From positions 1 to 11,835 of the forward strand of contig MU617503.1 in the NCBI GenBank assembly GCA_025201705.1: a stretch of 11,835 bases of DNA, read 5' to 3'. Source of the DNA: Dissophora ornata (taxonomy: Eukaryota > Mortierellomycota > Mortierellomycetes > Mortierellales > Mortierellaceae). The translations under genes were made by a program, and so were the position numbers. The number at the start of each line of letters is the position of its first letter. Within the stretch, counting starts at the first letter, position 1. Shown one piece after another: positions 1 to 7,398 of this stretch. Under the pieces are notes generated by a model that saw only the letters and a program-made list of their open reading frames with translations, ran no database searches and was not told the DNA's origin.

Positions 1-159
1 GCCATTGCGCCCACTGTCGACTTCTCTTCTCCCTTTCTCCTTGTCGCAACATCTTTTCTCTCTATCCTCCTCCATTTCCCTTCTATCTAACATCTCCACC
101 ACTTTCCCACATCATCCATCGCTTCTCGCTCACCAAACTAGATACCAAACGTCAATGCA
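1..159 (+). promoter_or_regulatory. Pyrimidine-rich leader / core promoter of the 1118-residue gene
   Basis: The stretch before the first start codon is dominated by C and T on the coding strand, with runs such as cttctcttctccctttctcc. Long pyrimidine tracts just upstream of start codons are common in fungal core promoters and 5' leaders, and the sulfate permease leader in this window looks the same. No TATA box is visible, but the window begins too close to the gene to exclude one upstream. The tract supports plus-strand transcription and a translation start near 160. Confidence 0.5.
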
Positions 160-163
160 ATGA
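155..163 (+). other. Two-codon upstream ORF (ATG CAA TGA) overlapping the main start
   Basis: An ATG at 155 opens a frame that reads Met-Gln and stops at TGA 161-163. That stop overlaps the ATG at 160-162 that starts the main protein. If the mRNA begins upstream of 155, a scanning ribosome meets this minimal ORF first and terminates directly on the real start codon. That geometry would permit reinitiation or leaky scanning. Function is inference from position only. Confidence 0.4.
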
Positions 164-3100
164 TCCAATATTCACAGGCATTTCGAGCACATCTTTCCCA
201 CAACATCATATGCATTCCAACCCAATTCGACAATAAAACAAACCAACATGTCGTCTGTTGGGATGATATCAAGCAATGTTTTGAGAACGCTAAATACGTT
301 TTGAATCGCGGCGAGGTCGTGCCATTCATTAAAGGCAACAACTTGAAGTAGTAAGTCCAGAGATAATGCAAAATGAGCAGCACGTTGCTGGGAAGATATT
401 TGTGTACTAACACATATTGTCGACTCTCATCGACATCGTGGTTAGCCTGACCCCTTTGAGAATCAGTTACCACGCTGGTGTTGTGCTCGAAGTGGTTACT
501 GACACCAAAGGAAGCCAATCCGTGTCTACAGCAGACTTGAAGCAGCAACACATTACCGTCGTCTCTTCCACAACGAATTCCCACCCTGAACTGAGTACTC
601 CCCCATCGTGCGTGGATACCGGCAAGATCCAGTCATTACCTCACCAACTGTCGAACCTTTCGATAATCGCGGATCCCGTCGACGTCGGGGCCACAAGTAA
701 TAGTCTTGTCACTCCCTTTGCCCAGTCATACTCCAGGGAAAATGCATCATTCCAGTCATACAAAGACTTGTTCACCTCAGACTTTGAAGTCCTCAAAGCT
801 GGTCAGGTGCATCAAGCGACTGGCATCAAGGATGCCATGGATGTGCACGTCCAACATTTGCAAGTTGAGATGAACAAAAACAAGACCCTTCAGGAGCAAG
901 TGATTCTGATGCAGCAACAAATGGACGCAAAGCAGGACCAGGTACTTCTGATGCAGCAACAGATAGATGCAAAGCAGGACCAGATGCTTCAGTTGCAGAA
1001 CCAGGCTGTGGTCATACTCTCAACTATTCAAAACAAAATCCAGTCAGTCCTCACACAGACCTTCGAGCTCCACGAATACCCAATCCCAAGACTCTTCATT
1101 GTTCTCCCGAAAGCAAAGCGAATTCGAGATACTCTTGGCAAGCCATTCTCGAACGAGTTCCGGCTATTCTTCTTGTGCGAGTGTGGTGCGCATACAATGG
1201 TGGAGGGAAGCAGAATCCAGCATGAGGTTCATCTAGCCAAGCATGGGGGATATGATATCAGCAGGCCAAAGGAGTTCTTCCGGAAGTATGGATCGTATGT
1301 GTTGACGATGATGCAGATGATCAAGTACGGTGTCAGAGTGGCAGGGATTATTGTGCCGCCATTGGCGCACTTTAGGGTTGGGGAAGGAATTGAGGCAGTG
1401 CAAAAAACTTTGAAACTTGCAGGCCACAGCATCGGAGTTCTGGTGGATCACACAATCGCATATCTCCAGGACCAAAAAAACGGCACCGGTTGTGGGATTG
1501 ACGTATCTACAGGCCAAGATGATTTTGACAGAATGGAGGTGTTGGAAGGAGCCGAACTCAGACAGTTACAGTCGTACCTGAATGCCAGTGACAAGGACCA
1601 ATTACTTGGTAACCTCTACAGGATGGTAACGGACGAGGGACATGTCAAGTGGGTGTGTAACGACCATTTCAGAGAGAACTATCGATATTCATCAATACAG
1701 AAGCTGAAGGAACTTGTGGCAGCAAACGGCGGATCGCATAACGAGGTGACAGGCGGTATCAGGATCTCTCTCACATCCAAGTCTCGCGCCAAGCGCTTTT
1801 ACGAGGCAATTGTCAAGGCACGTGGTATTCAAGAGCTGGATATCACATTTGAATGGGATGCCACATTGAAGGACCTCAGGATATTTGAATCGGTTATATC
1901 AACAACAAACATTATCAAGCTGACGATCAATGGATATTACTTCAAGGGACCAGCACTTGACTTTATCAATCGTCACCGGCGGTTTGTTCCAATCCTTGAA
2001 TTGATGAATAACAGGCGGATCCAATCTCTAAGCCTGAACGGCTTTAAACACTTTGACCAACATATCAGCAGATCGTTTACATCAATGGCACCTCAGCTCC
2101 GATCACTCTCATTTGGACAAGGGTTCACTCTCAAGGATATTGCAGGTCCCGTTATTTTTCTCAAGATGCTTCAGCAGTGCCCCTCGTTGAACGAGCTGAA
2201 ACTGAGCTCTCGTGATCAATACCCGCTTTTTGAGGCCACTCTAAACAAGATGAGTGATCTTCCTAGGCTTCAATACGTTTCTCTTTATTCCGAGCAGTAC
2301 TCATTCTGGACGAATGCTTCCAACGGCAAAGTTAAAAAAGTCCAAACAGAGATACACCAGCTAGAAGACCTCTCGGCAATCGACAAGAAGGCATTCCAAA
2401 ATGGATATATTACTTGCCTTACCATGAAACAAACACCACGTGAATCAGACGAGGCTCTGATAGTCGACATCATATGCCATAATCCCAAACTTTCTCAGGC
2501 CAATATTCCAAGTCATGGCGAGAGATCTAATGACATTGTCAAACTGGTCACGTCTACGACGGAGAGAATAGAGCAGGAGGGGAACACCACTGCACTGGAA
2601 ATCTTGCAATTGGCAGACAGCGAAGGGTATAATGTCAGAAACAAGAAACCCATGACATCAATCTCTGGAAGCTGGACTATGGCAGGCGACCCAATTTTCG
2701 ACCTGGATACCGATATTGAGATTGATGATGACAATCCGATTGACGAGAAGGATATCCCTGGTGTATTCCGTCAATACGGGTGGCTGATCGAGACGTTGTT
2801 CACACTCCACAATTTCAGCGATAGTCTTGCTGCGTTGTTTGAAGAAGCAACCCGATCAACAATCCCTAGGCTCAAGCGTCTCTTCTTTAACCCTTGGTCG
2901 TTGACACCATCCGGGTTGGACTGCATGGATCAAGTCATTGAGCGAGCAGAGGACCTGGATTACTTTTTACTTGATCTGCATGAGTTGGAGGACAAGTCTC
3001 AGCGGGATAAGGCGGATCAACTGCTTCGTCGTTACGCAAACAGACTGCAAGTACTAGTGATGGATGGCAATGCGAGCAATCAGTGGATTGTTCATATCAA

Positions 3101-3611
3101 GGCGCTAATCCCAGAGCGACTCAGTCTTCCTGAGCTGACATGTTTTGAAATATCAGATTTCGACAAGCCATACCTTTCACGCGCAGACGTTCAATGGCTT
3201 GCCGCTATTGTCGCACCACCGCCAACTCCTTGTCCACCATGTTTGTTTCCACTACACACGCCTCCTACTCCATCCTCTGCGGCTTTCCTTGATGTATCTG
3301 ACACATGGACACCCTTGACAACGTTCGTTCTGGGCAACTTTCAACTCTGGCCAGAGGATTGGAAGACTCTTATTGAAGCGATCGATTTTACTACGCTTGA
3401 GGAATTGGACTTTGAGGGCGCCAACTTTTTATTTGAGCAGCTCCAGGTCCTGGTTAATCATGTCTCCAATTTCACGGAGCCTGAAATACCTCTGAAGAAA
3501 CTGGATCTTCGGTATACGGCACTTGAAGACTCTGCAAATCCAGAAAAGATATCCGAACTACTGATGACGCTGAAAATGAAAGCGCCTCGGCTTACAATAA
3601 TTATGTTATAA
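160..3611 (+). CDS. 1118-residue coiled-coil and leucine-rich-repeat-like protein, function unknown
   Basis: The CDS joins 160-350 to 446-3611. Residues 1-85 form an N-terminal module (WDDIKQCFENAKYV ... VVPFI, then PLRISYHAGVVLEVV) made contiguous only by splicing; I recall similar modules heading many Mortierella proteins. A low-complexity linker leads to a Gln-rich coiled coil (about 200-255) with a 14-residue tandem repeat. Residues 272-475 are a conserved-looking block: RLFIVLPK at 279, CECG at 308, HLAKHGGYD at 326 and EGHVKWVC at 461. From about 510 to the end, irregular leucine-rich segments recur (IQSLSL 589, LRSLSF 615, LNELKL 645; LEELDF and LKKLDL near the C-terminus). These are interrupted by an acidic patch and a proline-rich loop near 987-1010. 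I see no signal peptide, membrane segment or P-loop. The start is the first ATG whose frame splices cleanly. A recognition or scaffold role is inference; the frame is intact. Confidence 0.85.
351..445 (+). other. Intron of the 1118-residue gene (95 nt, phase 2)
   Basis: The donor is GTAAGT at 351, a perfect TACTAAC branch site lies at 405-411, and the acceptor is TTAG ending at 445. Joining 350 to 446 makes a TAC codon and fuses NNLK to YLTPLRI, restoring a continuous module. Without splicing, the exon's final TA plus the donor G reads TAG, so retention stops translation after 63 residues. Confidence 0.9.
897..980 (+). repeat. 42-bp tandem duplication encoding a 14-residue coiled-coil unit
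   Basis: Two 42-bp units, 897-938 and 939-980, differ at only a few bases and encode QVILMQQQMDAKQD and QVLLMQQQIDAKQD. A third, partial unit (QMLQLQNQ) follows. Fourteen residues equal two heptads, so a unit can be gained or lost without breaking the coiled coil. The near identity of the two units suggests recent duplication. Confidence 0.9.
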
Positions 3612-4064
3612 AAACACTTCATCTGACGCGCTCTCATCTTCGAGATCTTCCCTGAAGAGATTTATATGAAGATTATGCAATTCGATATTACTGTTTAGCA
3701 ATGTGGTTGATTGATACCCGTCATAATCTCGAAGAATCTATTTTATTAGGAGTGTAAACCCTTGCCACCACCAGATTGGATTGTTTGTTCAACATTACTA
3801 CAACAACCCTTGTCCTCTTGGGAGGCAGTCAGATATTGGTGGTAGCGAGCTGTTCGGAATGAATCGTTCATGATGAGAAACCCAGGAGGTGTATTTTTTT
3901 ATCTTGTTCAAAATAAGGATAGTTATTAGTGCACGAATAGATTGCCATGGTCTGAAGAAATAGCTGCTCTCCACTCGGTCGCAAAAACCTCTTGACGGCT
4001 TTCCAGTCATGACCCAATTGCGCCCAAAGGGAAAAGGGCTCTTGCCTTTGGTGTGGTACTGTGG

Positions 4065-4169
4065 TTATGGCACCAGTAGCGCCATATATAATCGTTCTTC
4101 AGCAATCGCTTTCTTGATCCGAATGTTTTGCTGGACATCATTGACCCACTGAATCACAAGTGCTTGCTC
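4065..4169 (-). pseudogene. Possible relic of a helix-turn-helix (transposase-like) coding sequence
   Basis: Between two stops on the minus strand is a 34-codon open stretch beginning EQALVIQWVNDVQQ and ending YMALLVP. The spacing of E-x-A-L, W and a later I..E..L..A pattern resembles the CENP-B/Tc5-type helix-turn-helix of pogo-family transposases. It has no start codon and no attached catalytic domain, and a TAA sits immediately upstream in frame. It could equally be the last exon of an unrecognised gene or chance. The assignment is a weak pattern match made by eye. Confidence 0.15.
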
Positions 4170-4239
4170 TTAACCCCGATATCTGCATGTATGCTTCATT
4201 GACCAGCCGTATTCGCGCAGTCGGCCGCGGCGTTGTACG

Positions 4240-4449
4240 TCAGGTGCTATTGTACTTGAGGGAAGTAGCAAGTTTGGGTCGTCGTGAAAAGTGCGGGAGT
4301 TTCTTTCTGAACAATTCATGCATTGAAGGTATTCCCCTCCTGATCTCAGAAAGAACGGACTTTGTTGCAGGTGAAGCTTCTTTTAAAAGGAAGGAGGGAG
4401 CTGTGGTTCCTAAGGAAAGGATACGGGTCGAATGCGACCAGAGGGTCAT
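4240..4449 (-). CDS. Hypothetical 69-residue basic protein, doubtful
   Basis: The minus strand has an ATG at 4449 with A at -3, preceded by roughly 90 nt of pyrimidine-rich sequence like the leaders of the two well-supported neighbouring genes. The product begins MTLWSHSTRILSLG and is rich in Lys, Arg, His and Ser with few acidic residues, a composition reminiscent of a mitochondrial presequence. I do not recognise it. It might be the first exon of a spliced gene, but I could not find a convincing donor/acceptor pair linking it to downstream open frames. It overlaps other open frames on both strands, so chance is a serious alternative. Confidence 0.18.
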   Translation of the reverse strand: MTLWSHSTRILSLGTTAPSFLLKEASPATKSVLSEIRRGIPSMHELFRKKLPHFSRRPKLATSLKYNST

Positions 4450-4856
4450 AGTCGACCGAGAAAGGGAGGATGTCTTTTGGAGTCAGAGGCGGCGTGAGAG
4501 TGTAGGAGAGAAAGGGGATGAGTGCAACAGGCAGGAGTTGAAAACAGTTATTTAGACTATTTTCTTGAATGAATGCTATTGCACGCGGATTTGGTAAACT
4601 ATCCTAACGCTGACATTGACCAAGAATTAACAAGCACCTCCGACAGCTAAACTTGGCTTTCCCCAAACTTACTGGCAAGCCTTTTTTTTAGTGAACCTGG
4701 CTCACTTGACCTCAAGCTTCTTTAAGGCGCTTGACTAGGAAGCTGGTGCCCAGCTTTAAAGTAGCCTCGGCAATAATCTGGCCGAGCGTGTGCACTCACC
4801 TTTAAAACATGAGAGAAACGAAGGAACGACGCTTATTTCTCGAATTCTCAATACAA

Positions 4857-4896
4857 CTCTCTCTCTCTCTCTCCTCTCTCCTCTCTCCCTCCCTTC
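4857..4896 (+). repeat. 40-nt CT microsatellite / pyrimidine tract
   Basis: The sequence is pure pyrimidine for 40 nt, starting with an uninterrupted CT dinucleotide run and then CTCC-type interruptions. It may be a simple repeat. It also resembles the pyrimidine leaders seen before real start codons in this window, which would imply a plus-strand transcript reading toward 5009. No gene there is supported. Confidence 0.85.
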
Positions 4897-5167
4897 GCGG
4901 CACATCGTGGTCGTCGTTCGTCTTTGACGTTTTCTTTATCAGAAAGTGTATGAGCCCACCGTCCTCAGCCACTCCAACTCTTTGATAACGGTCCAACAAT
5001 TCGAGTCGATGTATCGAGGTACTGGGATCTCTCTCCCTTACCGTCCATTTCGCCTATTCATCGCATATTCAGCCCATAGACGAGAACGGCAGGTACCCTC
5101 GACAATATTATAAGTTCATTACGGCGACGTAATTTGAGTTAACACATCTTTGGGCTATCTACAACTA

Positions 5168-6945
5168 TCAGTCTACACGGTGCTTGACCAGCAGGTACCC
5201 GACATTCTGACACGCCTCATCGGGCCGATCCTTAAAATGAACAAAATGGCCCTGCAGTGCGGCCGTGCTAACCTTGTGGCCCTCTAATGACTTGACAAAC
5301 TTGTCCGCCATGTCATCATGTCCTTCATAGAAACGCTTAAACATCTTCCGGACCTGTGTCGGCGTTGCATCGCCTACATACTCTCTCAGATCCACACGAC
5401 CTGGGCGGATGAGAGCGGGGTCAAGGATTTCAATGTGGTTGGTTGTCATAAAAATGATTCTGCCCTCTGAGGAAGCTACACCGTCCAGCGCATTGAGAAG
5501 GCCACTGAAGGTAACCATGGAATGGAACCTATTAGTTTTGTCAGACAAAGGTGCATTACATGATTATAGATTAGTGCACTCTAGCGAGAATTAAAAAACA
5601 TTGTTAATGCTGGATATATGCCACACAGGTCAACAACATACCCTTCCTGAGTCTTGTCACGTTTAGCAAACGCGGCGTCGATATCCTCTAGCAGCATAAT
5701 GCTTCTCTCCGGTAAATTCGTCAACAGATGGTTCAACCTATCGTTTGTCAATCCACGCTCGCTCAAGTTTAGGATACAGATATTGTACTCCAATTCTCCA
5801 GCCAACGCCTGAATAAAACTCGTCTTGCCGCTTCCTGGCGGTCCATAGAGCAGAAATCCTCGACGATAGGGGATTCCTCTGTCCGCATACCACTTCTCAT
5901 TCTTCACAAACTCCTTCACATCCATGACCACTCTCTCTGCGATCCCTTCATCCAAAATGACACTCTCTAAGAGTCTTCTCTTCCTTGGTTGTCCGAACGG
6001 CCTCCATTCAGGTCCCCAGCTCGTATAGATCACAGTCTTGCCTTCCTGGTTCATCAATGCCATTCTTTGAGCCTCCTGCAGCAGTGCTGTAAACACTGCT
6101 CGATCCCGTGATAGTGTCGTCAAGGTCACAGTCTCCCAGGGTGCGCCTGTTGATAGATCCATCATCTTGGCATCTCGTGTCCTCTCAACCTGGATCCATG
6201 CGCCCCTATAGCGAATAAGATGCTTGCCGTTACCGGGCACCAAATTGAACCGAGTTGAGACAGATCCATTATCATGCTGTTTAAACTCGGTCTGGACGGC
6301 CAAGAATTGAGACCGCTGGTTGATCCTGTTAGCGAGATTATCTGTCCACTTTGTGAATAGCCCCTTCTTCTTGGGTGCGGTAAGCCTCGATGCTGCTGAT
6401 CCTGCTGCTTCAATAGCTGATGGTGTTGACGTGGATGCTAATTGACCTGCGCCTCGAGACTGCGATGACATCCAATGAAGGAACCATAGGTAGGACTTAT
6501 CCTTGCTCGGGATCTCAAGAGTGACAAGTAATTGACGACGGAGGACTGATGCGCCTGTCGTCGTGCCCTTCCGAAGAATAGTCAATCCTGCGCCCACAGC
6601 CATGAGTCCGAATCCGGCAGAGAAATAAGGATTGGAGTTGAGGATCGATTGGAGAAGACCCTCATCTTTTTTGTCCGATGTAGGCGTAGACGCCGAGGTG
6701 GACGAAGGGTTCGAGGTGGATGAAGATGATGGTATTCCTGAATTTGATGAGGACGGGCGTATTGATGACTTTGGAGTGTATGAAGAAGAGTTGGTAACGC
6801 CAACTGTGAGATCCGAGTCAGAGGGACGGGTATTGATATAGATGATCTGGGGCTGTGGATGAGACGAGCCTTCCTGGGCTGGCAGAGGGATCGATATTTG
6901 TTCCTGACGTTCCGCGACAGAGCCCGGTAGATTCAGAGTGGCCAT
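5168..6945 (-). CDS. BCS1: Mitochondrial chaperone BCS1 (AAA-ATPase)
   Basis: BCS1 is an inner-membrane AAA-ATPase heptamer that moves folded Rieske protein from matrix to intermembrane space for complex III assembly. The CDS joins 6945-5642 to 5528-5168, giving 554 residues. A membrane segment lies near 105-124 ([16 protein letters not shown]), followed by the BCS1 domain ([17 protein letters not shown] at 142; [15 protein letters not shown] at 224). Walker A is GPPGSGKT at 368-375, Walker B IMLLEDID at 416-423, sensor 1 MTTN at 462-465, and arginine fingers lie in RPGR at 476-479. The start ATG sits in a strong ACCATGG context. It exceeds the 456-residue yeast protein because of a Ser/Thr/Pro-rich stretch (about 51-92) before the membrane helix and an Ala/Ser/Lys insert (about 163-209) inside the BCS1 domain. 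Active-site residues are intact, and its neighbours have no functional link. Confidence 0.96.
5529..5641 (-). other. BCS1 intron (113 nt, phase 2)
   Basis: On the minus strand the donor is GTATGT (5641 downward), a CTAAT branch site lies at 5574-5570, and the acceptor is TAATAG ending at 5529. Splicing joins KTQEG to [16 protein letters not shown], matching uninterrupted BCS1 sequence between Walker B and sensor 1. Retention adds 19 residues (starting YVVDLCG) and then hits TAG, removing sensor 1 and the arginine fingers. Confidence 0.93.
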
Positions 6946-7187
6946 GGTATTGTGATCTCTGAGATGAGGTCTGATGTAGATTTGTAATGGTGCTGATCCG
7001 ATCCTTGCTTGTCGCCCTGATGCAGGTCGCTGATGGTTCCTTGGTTCACTTGTTCAGGAACAGTCAGTCGGTCGGGTTGTGTTGGGCTTGATTTCACATA
7101 CGAGTGGCTGGTTTATTTTATTTGGGTTTATTTAGACTGCTTTCCTACTTTCTATCACACGCGACGCGCTGAGCGCCCAATTCACTC

Positions 7188-7208
7188 AAAAAAAAACCCC
7201 CCCCCCCC
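7188..7208. repeat. Back-to-back homopolymers A9 C12
   Basis: Nine A residues (7188-7196) are followed directly by twelve C residues (7197-7208); the minus strand reads G12T9. The tract lies in noncoding DNA about 190 nt past the permease stop and about 240 nt upstream of the BCS1 start. Such runs are unstable and error-prone in sequencing, so the exact lengths may not be reliable. Confidence 0.85.
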
Positions 7209-7242
7209 GAGCAAGCAAGCACGCGATAAATTACTCTGCTGG

Positions 7243-7248
7243 TTTATT
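7243..7248 (-). terminator. Probable poly(A) signal of the sulfate permease gene
   Basis: AATAAA reads on the minus strand here, about 150 nt beyond the permease stop codon, a plausible 3' UTR length. It lies before the A9C12 tract and the BCS1 promoter region. The call is by motif and position only. Confidence 0.4.
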
Positions 7249-7398
7249 ACACATTAAGGATGCCTCGTATTTTTTGGGGGAGGGGTGTTATTTTTTGGTG
7301 CAAGTCAACGCGTATATGGTGGGTATATAAAAGTCAATTATTTTTACATATTTTTTTTCGGGGATCAGAAAATGAATAGAACCTCGATCATACTTGGT

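Larger units (their letters stand above)
3612..5167. other. Long spacer without a convincing gene
   Basis: About 1.55 kb separates the convergent ends of the 1118-residue gene and BCS1. No frame here shows a recognisable family. Contents worth noting are a 34-codon minus-strand fragment at 4065-4169, a basic 69-codon minus-strand ORF at 4240-4449, the CT tract at 4857-4896, and a 34-codon plus-strand ORF at 5009-5113 (begins MYRGTG) downstream of that tract. A plus-strand frame at 4160-4555 is open but lacks an early ATG and has a charge-rich, unconvincing product. Neither flanking gene shows a canonical AATAAA on its 3' side here. Confidence 0.6.
6946..7398. other. Spacer between the sulfate permease 3' end and the BCS1 start
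   Basis: About 450 nt with no supported gene. The part next to BCS1 should carry its promoter: an AT-rich segment near 7110-7130 (taaataaaataaac on the minus strand) could serve as a TATA-like element. A start-stop pair ATG-TGA on the minus strand at 7099-7094 would be a minimal upstream ORF if transcribed. The part next to the permease should be its 3' untranslated region. Confidence 0.55.

Noticed and set aside
138..584. A minus-strand 148-codon frame opposite the first exon, intron and second exon of the 1118-residue gene
   Set aside because: It is antisense to a well-supported exon-intron-exon junction with a perfect branch site, and its product has no recognisable features.
4024..4051. 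Small inverted repeat CCAAAGG/CCTTTGG
   Set aside because: Seven-base arms with a 14-base loop are expected by chance in a window of this size, and no gene end or start is tied to it.
4160..4555. A 131-codon plus-strand frame in the spacer
   Set aside because: It begins at GTG rather than ATG, its product is charge-rich and unrecognised, and it overlaps open frames on the other strand, so it is probably chance in GC-rich sequence.
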